Shown here one piece after another: positions 24,003 through 34,740 of a stretch of DNA of 64,000 nt (position 1 is its first letter; every line of letters begins with the position of its first letter). Source of the DNA: Lumbricus rubellus (Eukaryota > Annelida > Clitellata > Crassiclitellata > Lumbricidae); the NCBI GenBank assembly GCA_945859605.1, contig OX243817.1, positions 19,933,134-19,997,133 on the forward strand, in the 5' to 3' direction. The notes under the pieces were generated by a model. The model worked only from the letters and a program-made list of their open reading frames with translations, searched no databases and had not been told where the DNA came from. The translations under genes were made by a program, and so were the position numbers.

Positions 24003-24223
24003 TCTGTTGGCGACACAAGCAGCTGGAGGGAGCGTTCCATTTGCACAAATTGTTGTAAATAATTAATATGACCGAATGTAAATGTTAACTCAATCAGGGC
24101 TTTTGTCTGTAATATAAATAGTTTTAGAGCGCTTCTATAATCTATAGATCTAGGCTATGTCTTGTAATTGCTGCATTCATCTACATTTTGGATATGCCTA
24201 TACGTTGTATGAAATTTCCAGCA

Positions 24224-24305
24224 GGTTATCATCATCATTACCATCATCATCATCATTATCATCAGCATCAGCATCATCATCATCATCATTACCATCATTA
24301 CTATT
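24224..24305. repeat. ATC microsatellite
   Basis: Interrupted ATC/TTACC trinucleotide tract in intron 4. Confidence 0.85.
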
Positions 24306-24751
24306 ATTTAAAGTAGGTGGCCTACCTGAGTTGAATATTATCCGCCAGACTTTAAAAAGTCTTCTGAGAATAAGGCAAATTCATGACGGTTGGGATTCGT
24401 CATCAAGGTCCAGCGGAAAAAGTTTTGTGTGGAAAACTTTTGTTTGTTAAAAAAACGATTGTTATACAGGTAATCGGTTTCTTTCGTGTCAACTGATCAA
24501 ATCTATAAAAGAACATAGGCTATCTATCATATTCGCCTTCGTCGTGATCATTGATGAGACAGGTGATATTATGTTGCAAGGGTGGCATCAAGAAAGAAGC
24601 ATGTGCATGTTTGATAGAATGCTTGATTCCGTTCTTCGTCGTGTTTTTGCTAACGTGTTCTTGTCACGCTGTTGCTAAGAATACCATGCATTCATTAGAG
24701 AAAAACATATCATCAGCATTTTACGTGAAAATGGTTTATTACTACTGCATG

Positions 24752-24985
24752 TGGGGCGCGGTGGTGTAGTGGTGGCGTCGTTGCCTTTGAGCCGGAAGGT
24801 TCCAGGTTCAAATCCACCTCGCCGCGAAAGGGCCTTGGGCAAGTCCTTCACTCACAATAATTGCTCAGCGCTTCGACGTAAAACTCCGATGCAGTGTCCA
24901 CTCTGCATTCGGGAGCTCCTCTGAGTAGAGAGAGCTTGAAGGGGTGCTATAACAAGTGCACATACAGACATACAAACATACAAAC
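24752..24985 (+). mobile_element. tRNA-derived SINE in intron 4
   Basis: Head GGGGCGCGGTGGTGTAGTGG, B-box-like GGTTCAAATCC, body GGGCAAGTCCTTCACTCAC, tail AGAGCTTGAAGGGGTGCTAT followed by ACAAACATACAAACAA. Confidence 0.85.
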
Positions 24986-25085
24986 AAGCATAGGATTTTT
25001 GTCACCAACAACAAGATGCATTTGGGTGAAATATATATATATATATATATGTTGTGTTGTGAGAGAGAGAGATATAATGTTGTGT

Positions 25086-25130
<45 letters not shown>

Positions 25131-25147
25131 GTTGTGTCATCTCTCAG

Positions 25148-25321
25148 ATCCTGCCACTCCTATACCATGTCCATTCAGAGATGCCTACTACTTCGACTAC
25201 AACGATCTACAGCATGGATTCTGCGGTCAGCCAATCTCCTACTCGAAGCCGTGCGCTGGAATCACCAAATATCAATTCCACTTCAAGCATTGCATAGAAC
25301 CTGCTACACTCAACGGAAAAG
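25148..25321 (+). CDS. Gene 1 exon 5: second cysteine-rich module
   Basis: Acceptor ATCTCTCAG, donor AAAAG|GTGAGA, 174 nt, phase 1 in and out. Encodes residues 129-185 with IPCPFRDAYYFDYND, FCGQPISYSKPC and HFKHCIEPA (Cys135, 153, 163, 176). The CPF...Y.F.Y......C..P.S....C pattern is the hallmark of the DUF7043-like module. A (TA)n run lies just upstream at 25087-25124. Confidence 0.9.
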
Positions 25322-25952
25322 GTGAGACCAGTCTTCTTAAAGCTATCTCACTCACTTTCACGCTTTCAATCGATTGTAACATGTAAGGGATTGTAAGCCT
25401 ATATTGTTATCTCCGTAACCGATGCTAACCAAAGAAGTCGATGCCAACTATAGTAAAAATCAAGCTGCTCTCAAATTTTCAACCCTGCTGCATAATATTT
25501 TTTCAGATTCCTTTTGCCGTTATTTTGGTCATGCTTCTATTAGTGGTTAGATTCATTGGCGCCCCCTTTCATAGGGGCAAGAGAGGGTGAACTTCCACCC
25601 CACCCCCGGAAAATCTGCACCTATTTCCTTTCACTGCTAGGCTACCTTTTGGTCTTTAACAAATTTTCTCATGATACTTATGATACACAATTGTAACTGA
25701 GAAATTTACATTTAATTTGTGAGCCTCTATAAAAAAAATGCCCATGCTCTTGGTTTCCTGGTTTGTATTAATTTTGTCAAGATCTTGCTTAAAAATGTAA
25801 CCGTGACCAGTAGGATATATCTCATCGTGGTCTGTCGCTTGCTCTGCATGTAGGCCTATAGGCCTAGCCTAAGTGTCGTGGTTTTTGTTAAAAAGGTGCA
25901 ATAGGACTCTGTTCAGAGACTTTCTTCTGAGCCTGACTTTCGTTTCTTTCAG

Positions 25953-26062
25953 ATCTCGACCTGGAATGTCTGGCAACGTGGAAAGATGGATCGGAATCAT
26001 TTCTGTACACGAGAGTTACCGGAAGTGGAATCGTGGTAAAAGATGATCAATATCGATGCTTT
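25953..26062 (+). CDS. Gene 1 exon 6
   Basis: Acceptor CTTTCAG, donor CTTT|GTAAGT, 110 nt, phase 1 in and 0 out. Encodes residues 187-222: LDLECLATWKDGSESFLYTR ending DDQYRCF (Cys191, Cys221). Pairs with exon 12 in phase, length and motif. Confidence 0.9.
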
Positions 26063-26789
26063 GTAAGTCCACTCTTCTGCATACTCACTCACCAAACCCA
26101 CCTATCTTTCTACCTTAAGACAACCCCGACTCAACCGCCGCCTAAATATTCCATGCGCACAGTTTCTTGCTACTCGTTAATGGTCATATCCATTTTTGAA
26201 AGTCATTGCCACTGCTCACTACTGGCAGTTGCTGCAACTGATGTTTTGTGTTAGTATCAGTGTATAAGCTTGCCTGGTCCCGGTGCAGTTAAGTTAATCA
26301 TAATTTATGGTGCTCTATGCTCACTTCAAGGCCGCAATTCTACTACGCTGATTAGATTTGCAACAGCGACGGTATACTTGATGAAAAAAATTAGTCATCC
26401 GTAAGTTGTTCGCTGAGTATGCTATTTTGATCGATGTCGCCACCGAAATCAATCAGACAAGCGAGCAGTTCATTCAACCAATCAATCAATCAATCATTAC
26501 TCATCCTCCAGTGATCGTCTGCTTACACGCACTGCACATGTTCCTTCGACACATGTTCCGCGGTTAATATTAGATCCATGTCACGCAAAGTGTCGCTGAA
26601 TTAGGTGTGGAGACATTCGCTCGACATCCTCTGTCTATCTGTCTGCCCATCAATCAATCAATCAATCCGTCGGTTCATCGATTCCTTTCACGTCAGTTCG
26701 TCTCCCACTCATCATCCTCATCAACCAACCTTGGTCCACTTATCCGATGTTCACTCATTCACCTGCTCATCCAACTCGTCAGCCGCCGT

Positions 26790-26940
26790 GTAGGTATAGG
26801 GACCTTGGGCAAGTCCTTCACTCGCAATTGCTTCGGCGTAAAACTACGATACAGTGTCCGCTCTGTAGTCGGGAGCGCTTCTTAGTAGCAATCTCGAAGG
26901 GGCGCTATAACATGTGCACATATAAACGTATTAATTCATT
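26790..26940 (+). mobile_element. 5'-truncated SINE in intron 6
   Basis: Starts in the body (ACCTTGGGCAAGTCCTTCAC) and runs to the tail (AAGGGGCGCTATAAC), without the tRNA-like head. Confidence 0.7.
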
Positions 26941-26979
26941 CATCTCAGCGATTATACTGCCATACTGGAACAGCAACAC

Positions 26980-27480
26980 GTAGGGGAAGATGGGGCAATT
27001 ACCCCGTCTTCCCATACACGACAATGACTGCTGCTTCCACACCTTTTATTTCACTGCAATATTACTATACATCCGATTCCATTTGAAATTATTTTCACTC
27101 ATTCTGCTTCAACTACGTCAACATCAAAATAGCCTTCAGTGAAACACGCAATTCAGCAAAATATAAGATAAATTACTGAAGAGCTATAATAATTCTAAAA
27201 TAGTAAGTGCAATTTGTCCACAATTTAGCCACAAGTTGAGCAATTAGAAGCAGTACATAATTAGCCTATCGATAACATGGAAATTATTAGACTATTATAA
27301 TAGGTAAGCTTACACGCAACTCAGTAAAATACATAGCTAAACTTCTGAAGAGCTATTTTAATTCTAGAATAGTACTTAAGTGTAAATGTAGCCACAAGTT
27401 GAGGAGTTAGAAGCAACACATGATTAATTAACCTATATCTATTATGAAAATTAATTATCAGAGTAGGTAAGATCAGATTT
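26980..27480. repeat. Intron 6: palindromic GGGGAAGATGGGG motif and a two-copy repeat of about 145 bp
   Basis: GGGGAAGATGGGGCAATTACCCCGT (written here only as a short palindrome) at 26982-27008 looks like a transposon end without a visible partner. Two diverged direct copies with CTGAAGAGCTAT and CCACAAGTTGAG follow at about 27150-27310 and 27320-27475. Confidence 0.5.
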
Positions 27481-27581
27481 TATATCATCATCATCAGAGA
27501 CCAGTGCTATGAAATGGTTGTAGGTCTATAATAATATTATTAGTGGCTTATATAATTGCAACGCGTCTTTTGATTGTGCAG

Positions 27582-27690
27582 AACTACCAACATTACGACA
27601 ACGAAGTTTATCTGTCAATGAGTGGAGACGCCACATGTCGAGGGTTGAAGAGCGCCAGGGATGGACAATTCATCCTAGAACTGACCAGAG
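27582..27690 (+). CDS. Gene 1 exon 7: end of block 1
   Basis: Acceptor TTGTGCAG, donor AGAG|GTATAC, 109 nt, phase 0 in and 1 out. Encodes residues 223-258, for example YLSMSGDATCRGLKSARDGQ (Cys241) and ILELTR. Exon 13 has exactly the same length and phases. Confidence 0.88.
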
Positions 27691-28045
27691 GTATACGCTA
27701 CATGTAGACTGCAGAGTATTAAGTGACTGACCATAGAAACTGTTTGTCGAGATAGATACAAGAATGAGCCTCTAAGCCCTATAATCCCATAACATCAACA
27801 CGTAATAAACTAGGCCTATATAAAAAATATTACCTTCCCCTTGACATTTCAGAAGGGATGTAGGCCTAGTCGAGTTCACCTTAACTGAGTCTCAGTCGAG
27901 TCAGAGTACAGAAGTGAAGCCCTAGTCAGTAGAGATCTAACTGGTTGTGGTTCAAGCTCATCAACATAAAAAATACCGGACTTAAGCAGGCCTGCTGTTT
28001 CCATATTTAAACTCTACTTACTGTAAATCTATGTATTTCATTTAG

Positions 28046-28286
28046 ACGCATTCGGGTGGCCGTCGCCATCTTGTCATTTTCCTGATTGGTTGAGATGGGT
28101 CACGTGGCGTGACCTAGAAGGGAAGCACATCTATGGTCTGGACGACGGCGCCACAATACTTTCGGAGTTCTACGTGAAGAGATCGAAGCGACATCTGCAG
28201 AGCGACTATAAGTGTCTGGATGTAGTAGAGATGAAGAATTCCACTTTCGCTGAAGTCACCATTCGAGGTTTTGCGACGCACGGTTG
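28046..28286 (+). CDS. Gene 1 exon 8: start of block 2
   Basis: Acceptor ATTTCATTTAG, donor GGTTG|GTGAGA, 241 nt, phase 1 in and 2 out. Encodes residues 260-338 with SCHFPDWLRWVTWRDLEGKH, IYGLDD and DYKCLDVVEM (Cys268, Cys315). CHFP..W is the counterpart of CRFP..W in exon 2. Reading into the intron gives Trp then TGA. Confidence 0.9.
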
Positions 28287-28337
28287 GTGAGAAGCATTTC
28301 ATACCAGAAAGATATTTAAGACGTAGGATATGGATCA

Positions 28338-28424
28338 CACACGCACACACACGCATACACGCACCAACACACGCACGCACATACGCACACACGCACACAC
28401 GCACGCACACACGCACGTACGCAC
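28338..28424. repeat. CACG/CACA dinucleotide-type repeat
   Basis: ACACACGCACGCAC-type tract in intron 8. The hAT-like element at 28425 inserted into its right part, and repeat DNA resumes after its right end at 29824. Confidence 0.85.
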
Positions 28425-29823
28425 CAGTGGCGTAACAACGTAGCCGGGGGCCCGTGGACAATGGAGCTCGGGGCCCCTAGTAGCCCCCTACCTATTACGA
28501 CACCAAAAAGTGAAAAAATTTTAAATGGCTATAAACTGAAGTTAGATTAAAATAGAATATTACATGCTATAGTCAATATATATATATCCAAAAGAAAACA
28601 ATAGGCTAGGCCAAAGGCCTGAAGTGCATATTAAAATGCATTTGGAAATTTGGCCGTAGGCTACGTGGCAATATTTAATATGGTATCTTAGATAATTATG
28701 ATGAGAAGCACAACCACTCACTTCTAACTTTTGTTTCCAGTTGAGAAGTAACAGTAGGCATAGTGTTTGTTGCATTCCAAATGCTTGTGGAGCCCATCCA
28801 ATTCTCGTCTGTATAGCCCTAAGCTTGTCTGTATCGTTGCTGCTATCTGAGCTTATATTAATTTAGCCCTCTTAGATAAACTAACGGCCATAAACGGTAA
28901 TCAATTTTCTGAATGCCTTAAATAATTATCCTTGGATGTTGTGCTAAATAAAGCGCAGCGTCGTTCCAAAAGACTGAAAAACACTTGCAAAGATTATGAA
29001 AATTGTAATTCTTAGCAGTCTGAAATACAATAATTATTATTCATAGTACAGGCTACATGTATAACACTGTGTAACCTGCAGCTGTATGTAACTTGATTTG
29101 ACTAATGCGATGGAGGTTCGTGGGTTCAGATTGCAGCTGCTAGAAATTTGATACAGCCTATAGGGCCAACTGCGAAACCCTGTCACGCGTGAAAACCTTA
29201 ATGTGTTTGGAAGACTAATCTGATGAGAGATATATCTTTCCAGTTCTAAGGCGATGATGGGAAAGGGGATGCAGTGACCTAAATATTATTATTCTGAAGT
29301 CCCTGGCATAGGCCGCGGACCGGGCGCATAGACCCTAGCGGATAAACCGTTATGCTGAACGCTAGTTCAGCCTGGTTGTCTGCTTGAGTTTGGTCATGTG
29401 ACTGTCTGTCTCCTGTTAGATACCTTCGTCTATAGATTCGCTTATCTGTCAATTTTCCAACCGCCGGCCTCACGCTGCCTCAGATACATGCAGGGATTTT
29501 AAGCCTATGTGCGGTGTCTGTGTATAGAACTTCATGGGTAGCAGGATGTGCCAGTATTTGACCCAAAGCAGGAACACATCAATCCCTACATGTATGCATC
29601 TGAGGGCAAAGTGTATCATATTCATATACATATCTTGAAACATCGGTCATACATGTAATTATACAGGCTTTAGTTCAGACTGCAAGTCTGAAAATATATA
29701 AATGGAAAAGTAGCCTATATTTTATCTACGTGGGATTTTTTAAGTTGAAACGCTTGGGGGCCGTTTGAACCTCGGGGGCCCGTGGCTTTTGTCCACCTTC
29801 GTTACATGGTTGTTACGCCACTG
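28425..29823. mobile_element. Non-autonomous hAT-like element, 1.4 kb
   Basis: Termini CAGTGGCGTAACAAC / GTTGTTACGCCACTG with perfect 8-bp target duplication GTACGCAC (28417-28424 and 29824-29831). GGGGGCCCGTGG recurs near both ends. No transposase frame is recognisable inside. Confidence 0.9.
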
Positions 29824-30171
29824 GTACGCACACAAACACACACTCACAGACAATCATGTTCTTTTTCAACCATATTAAAACCGATCTGAATGAATGGTTA
29901 TTAGGTGATTGGCTGACTGACTGAAGGAATAATTTACTAGGCTAGCAGCTAGCTGATAAAAATCTTATCGGTTGATTAGTAAGCAATCTATAAAGTAAGT
30001 AAGTAAGTAAGTAAGTATATTCTTTAAGCGAATAGCCTACCTATCCAACTGCATAATCGCACCTTGGTTTGTGCATATACATGAAACCATGCCTCATGGG
30101 CATCATGGGGCATTCTTGTTAAAAGCGCTATCTAGGCTACTGGTGCATTGTTTGAGCTATGTTGTTCACAG

Positions 30172-30236
30172 CATTTCGAAGACGCAGTGTTTGCGATTCA
30201 GACAAAGAGCGTTGGATGTGATTGAAATTCAAAAAG
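30172..30236 (+). CDS. Gene 1 exon 9 (65 nt), followed by a GC donor
   Basis: Acceptor TTGTTCACAG, donor AAAAG|GCAAGT, phase 2 in and 1 out. Completes Cys339 and encodes residues 340-360, ISKTQCLRFRQRALDVIEIQ followed by K. CLRFRQRALDVIEIQK aligns gap-free with CLLMISRHSNVIQYKE of exon 3. AG|GCAAGT is the classic GC-AG donor consensus, and the phase works only here. Confidence 0.82.
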
Positions 30237-31006
30237 GCAAGTATCGTAGCCTATATAATTCACACGCAAGCTCGCTACAGAAGAGACTTTACAAATGCCC
30301 AAATACTTATATTATGTTGTCCTAAGTCTCAAATACGTGATTTCTGCTAAATGCCTATACGGATTAGGCTACTGACATCCGAAGCAGTGTCGAAAAGATA
30401 ACTCCTGGACTGTGGTTACCTACCAAGTGCACGGGCACTTTAGAAATTTGAAGTTTACGCCTACGATCATGATTACAATCATCTTCTTGGTTTATTTTTA
30501 AATTTTCGGCAGACAAAACGTTATAAAGTCTTATCGAACAGTTGGTCAAAAATTGCTGAACAGATTAATGAATCAATTCATGAAGGTCTTTCGGATATGC
30601 ATTGATGCAGTGACACGGCAGGAAGAATTGTAAGCTTATAGTATGTAGGCCTAGGTTTACATAATGCCGGTTAACATAAGTAGATAAAGTTTGTATATAA
30701 TAGCCGTGCCATAATTATTAGGATGATTATTTATCGCCCGTTTTGTAACAATGGATTATTATTCTATCGAAAGCGACAGTCTAACCATAGTAGCCTACGT
30801 TCAAATAGGCCTAGCGACTTGGGTGACCCTATAGCCTACTCAGCAGGATCTTTATCCTCTTTTGACCCTCCCATTGTAGCCGATATTGCAATAGCGTCAA
30901 TTGTCTAATTCGCGTTTTGTTTCTTAGGCTACTGACTGCTATAATTGGTGGCAATAAAAAATCTTGAATCTCGAATGTTGAAAACTTCATTTTGTTTTTT
31001 CTGCAG

Positions 31007-31072
31007 GTGCTCTTGCGGACTACGACACCGTTCCTCAATGTCTGTTCTCTGACGCCTACCGCATTTTAATAC
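31007..31072 (+). CDS. Gene 1 exon 10 (66 nt)
   Basis: Acceptor TTTTTTCTGCAG, donor AATAC|GTAAGG, phase 1 in and 1 out. Completes Gly361 and encodes residues 362-382, ALADYDTVPQCLFSDAYRIL followed by I (Cys372). Direct splicing from exon 8 would be out of frame, which requires exon 9. Confidence 0.85.
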
Positions 31073-31343
31073 GTAAGGTCTTATGCGGCTTTTAAAATTA
31101 ATAGTCTACTGCCTACTGTGGGACCAAAAAACTGCTCAACGTGTTCACGTGCGTGAACCATGACAGTCCTATAGCCTGAAACAATTATAGGCTAGTCTAC
31201 TACTATTTGTTCACAGAAAACGTCTCCGATATCTTTTATGAGTCTGCACACGCATGATACCATGCACACTCATACACAATATTACCTGATCTGTGAGTAT
31301 GGGACCTAAGCCTCACAATGTAACTGTTGTCCTTCTTTTGTAG

Positions 31344-31514
31344 CTGAACTACTTCCTCCTGTATTTCCGTCTCATTCGCTGAAACCGTCCGTCTGCCCGC
31401 ATCCCGGATTCTACCGGGCACTGACCCGGGACGGTTGCCTCCATCATCTCGTCATTGGCTGCGGCAACGTCAGTCAGGCTGAAGCCAGTCTCGGATGCCA
31501 ACAGACCTCAAGAG
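31344..31514 (+). CDS. Gene 1 exon 11, followed by a second GC donor
   Basis: Acceptor CTTTTGTAG, donor AGAG|GCAAGA, 171 nt, phase 1 in and out. Encodes residues 384-439 with SVCPHPGFYRALTRDGC, LVIGCGNVSQAEASLGC and QQTSR (Cys400, 414, 422, 434). If the exon continued it would reach TAA at 31573 and lose the downstream exons, which clearly continue the family pattern. Confidence 0.8.
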
Positions 31515-31599
31515 GCAAGAACTACTTCCGTCTCATGAAGTCACATCGCTGGCACCGTTGTACCAAATTTTAAGCTATTTCATTCATTCATTTCAAATA

Positions 31600-31648
31600 T
31601 TTATATAGGCGCCTCTTTAAGAAAACCTACTCAGAGGCGCTCCCAGCC
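31600..31648 (-). mobile_element. LINE/SINE tail fragment in intron 11
   Basis: TTTATATAGGCGCCTCTTTAA followed by CTACTCAGAGGCGCTCCC is the shared tail in reverse. Confidence 0.5.
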
Positions 31649-31983
31649 CAGCCAAATTTTGTGTACTATTAATTAAGTCATGCGATGTAATAATCTTACA
31701 ATATTAGATAAAGTCATTTTTTATATGATTTTATTTTGTGAAATTATGGCTAAATATAACGTTGATAGTGGATATAAACTAATGGTGTTATTGCACTAGT
31801 TCATAATTATTTACCGTATTTAGCGTATGTCATTTTAACTTTACCATAATAATAGGGCCTATGATAAACCCACTTCCAATCAAACGTCTGGCCAAGTTGG
31901 TGTGAATTCATATAAAACGCAAGGCAACTAAGAATTGTAAAAGTAGGCCCAAACCTATTGCTTTGCCTGTAATTTTTTGATAG

Positions 31984-32090
31984 AAGAAGGTCTGTTGATC
32001 CTGGAGTGTGTGACATCATGGCAGAACTACGAGAAGACGTACGTGATTCTACGAGAATTGGGAGTCGGAAGTCAACTAGCCAACTGTTTT
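31984..32090 (+). CDS. Gene 1 exon 12
   Basis: Acceptor TTTTTTGATAG, donor GTTTT|GTAAGC, 107 nt, phase 1 in and 0 out. Completes Glu440 and encodes residues 441-475: EGLLILECVTSWQNYEKTYV then ILRELGVG and LANCF (Cys448, Cys474). LECVTSW...NCF repeats LECLATW...RCF of exon 6. Confidence 0.88.
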
Positions 32091-32426
32091 GTAAGCACAC
32101 CATAACTCGTGGCATCATTTAAATTGATCTAAATAATAAAATATGAATACCGATTGAACTGATTAAGAAATTGATGCGATTACCGAACGAAATGCTGAAA
32201 GCGTAGGTAGGTTATAAACATGTAAGGGCCTATTTAAAATTCGACATTCCAAAGTCTAATTGCAATGGTCCAGATGCGGTGCACACTGAATTTTGTGTGA
32301 TTACTTTTCTACTGTTGCTGCTGCTGCTGCTGCTGCTACTGCTATTACTGCTATACTTGTACTGCATATAACACTAGTGCATCTCCGCTACGTGCCATAA
32401 CGATGAATTCTTTTCTTCTCATATAG

Positions 32427-32535
32427 AGTTTCCCATTGGCTCGTCGACCTGTGCTGTTCGAAATCGATCGAATGTGCAACAAGGACGTTACAGCGATCGA
32501 GTCAGCTCTGTCGTCTCTCACGTTTCTCAAGCTCG
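32427..32535 (+). CDS. Gene 1 exon 13: end of block 2
   Basis: Acceptor CTCATATAG, donor GCTCG|GTAGAA, 109 nt, phase 0 in and 1 out. Encodes residues 476-511 with RRPVLFEIDRMCNKDVTAIE (Cys492). Same length and phases as exon 7. Confidence 0.85.
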
Positions 32536-32644
32536 GTAGAATTATAATTATTTTAATTATTTTATTAATTATGATCGATGGTTTCTGCTGCAATTGCCAT
32601 GACAGCGAATACCATCAGTCACATGCATCAAGCACGGATTAGAC

Positions 32645-33534
32645 CAGGGGTTCTCAAACTGTGGTACGCGTACCCCAAGGGGTACGCCAGGCGCCGGTAA
32701 GGGGTACGCGAAAATTTCCAGAAATATAAATTTTTCTTTGAGTTTATGGACTTTGTGTCCATTTTTCCTTGATTAGCAATGATTTTTAACGTTGCTTCAA
32801 GTAACAGCATCGTCATTTCTTTCTTTTACAACGTGTGATTATAGACTCACATACTAAGCTTAGCTTAAGCTTATATTATAGTGCATGCAACATGTTTATG
32901 TTTAGGCCTGTCACTATAAATTTGAAACAAAATAATGTATAATTGGTTGAAAGAACCAAAGCCAGAAATTCTCAGCGCATGCAATGAGCGCAGGCTAGTA
33001 GGCCTATAGATCTCAATAAGGATAGCTGAATTGTTCTAAGGATTAATTTCTGGTCGAGCTTTAAAATTTGTGATTCCTTTCAGCACGTCATAAAAAACTA
33101 GTTTTTGAACTGTATATTCTTGCTATCAAAAATAAATATTGGCTAAATTTGAGTTTGAAATTGACAAATATTAAACCAGGTAATTTTTTTAATCTGTGCT
33201 AGTCAAACAAGCACGCAGCAATATAACGCTAGACTATAGGTTAGCTCTTTCTTACAGGAATTATAGACCAATCTCCCCTTTTTGTTGATATGATTGCATC
33301 ATTTGCATGATTAAAACTTTGTATATTTTCAATTTTGCTCCCTGTAAGGGCCTGTATGTAGGCTATACGACTCTAATAGGCCACACCATTCAATGATTAA
33401 ATGACTTTTTAGTTGTCACTGCAAAGGTGACTAGGCAATGGCATCTTGTTTCTGATCTGACTTTGCTGGGGGGTACGCCACCATTCGATTTTTATGCTTG
33501 GGGGTACAATAAAAATAAAGTTTGAGAACCCCTG
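32645..33534. mobile_element. hAT-like MITE, 890 bp, in intron 13
   Basis: Termini CAGGGGTTCTCAAACT / AGTTTGAGAACCCCTG with perfect 8-bp duplication GATTAGAC (32637-32644 and 33535-33542). GGGGTACGC motifs lie near both ends. No transposase. Confidence 0.92.
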
Positions 33535-33705
33535 GATTAGACCAACCAAACGTATCGATGGAAGCTCGATTGCTTTTCTGTCTAATATTTAGGCTACTAT
33601 TATCAAGAAATTATAATGCCTCTTCGAGGTGAACTATATATGCAGAAGCGCTCCTGTTCGAGCCACGGCTAAATGTCAATTCAATCTATTCAAAATTTTA
33701 TTTTT

Positions 33706-33934
33706 GTTTTTGTGTGCACTTGTTATAGCGCCTCTTCAAGTTCTCTACTCAGAGGCGCTCCCGACTAGGCCTACAGAGCGGACACAGAATCGGAGATTCA
33801 CGCCAAATTGCATGAACAATTGTGAGTGAAGGAATTGCTCAGGGTCCGTATACGCGGAGACTTGAGGTGGATTCGAACCTGTAACCATTCGGTTGCAAGG
33901 TGACGAACATACCCACTACACCACAGCGTCACGC
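33706..33934 (-). mobile_element. tRNA-derived SINE in intron 13
   Basis: Reverse copy with tail GTTATAGCGCCTCTTCAAGT, body GAAGGAATTGCTCAGGGTCC and a diverged head. Confidence 0.8.
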
Positions 33935-34225
33935 AATATTCACCAGTCATCACAGCATTAACCAATTCGAGCAGTAGGCTACATCTAGGTTACATAATAT
34001 TCATTTTAGGCAATTAAATGCAGACACGTCATCTAACCCAGAGCATGCTTCTTAGTGTCAAAGTGTAATCTCGAAAGGAACAATAATGCTCCGATGTCTC
34101 ATTTCCATGAGATTTTAAATAGGTGGAAAATATGGAAAAGGCAGCAACCAAAATATCTTCAAAGTTATTTCAGTCTTTAAATGAGAAATAAAATAATATT
34201 ATTAGGGCGACGAATATCTAATATA

Positions 34226-34630
34226 CACTGTGTCCCAATAAATCGGGCACCCTTTTTATAATGTGAATAAAACAGGTAAATCTTAATCGAGTTTCAAAAT
34301 TTCAGAACTGGTTTTATCCTGAGATAATTATCTACAAATTGGTAATTTATGAAAGGCCCTCACTAAAAAGTTACGTCATAATGACGTCGTTAATTTACAT
34401 ATGGAAACCAAATGTCAACAAAAATTGTTGTGTTCGGTACTTAACATTTGAATTCTCTGATGCAAATGACGTAATTGTGACGTCAATATTCATGCCAGAA
34501 ACTTCATATTTGAATCAGTGTAAGATAATTATCTCAGGATAAAAACAGTTTTGAAATTTTGAAAATCGATTAAGATTTATCTGTTTTATTCACATTATAA
34601 AAAGGGTGCCCGATTTATTGGGACACAGTG
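34226..34630. mobile_element. Mariner-type MITE hairpin with CRE pairs, in intron 13
   Basis: Termini CACTGTGTCCCAATAAATCG / CGATTTATTGGGACACAGTG with TA flanks (34224-34225, 34631-34632). The two halves are near inverted copies. CRE-like pairs, again 11 bp apart, lie at 34371 and 34382, and at 34467 and 34478. Confidence 0.9.
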
Positions 34631-34740
34631 TAGTTTATTTATTGCTCATTCAGTTTTCATGAATAACATTAACTTTATCTTGACATTATTTTTAATAACA
34701 TTAGCTTTGACTTGACATTATTTTTATTCATCTTCTTCAG

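Noticed and set aside
22338..24978. CRISPR-like or phage-like explanation for the repeat arrays
   Set aside because: The repeats are simple tandem arrays without unique spacers, and the genome is clearly eukaryotic (spliceosomal introns, SINEs).
28282..31007. Direct splicing of exon 8 to exon 10 using a GTTGGT donor after CACG
   Set aside because: The frame would fit, but the donor is poor and the cysteine module would be lost. The 65-nt exon 9 restores both frame and module with a strong GC donor.
31515..31575. Ending gene 1 at the TAA at 31573
   Set aside because: Exons 12 and 13 continue the duplicated module in phase and exon 14 supplies an anchor, so the open continuation of exon 11 is treated as intron.
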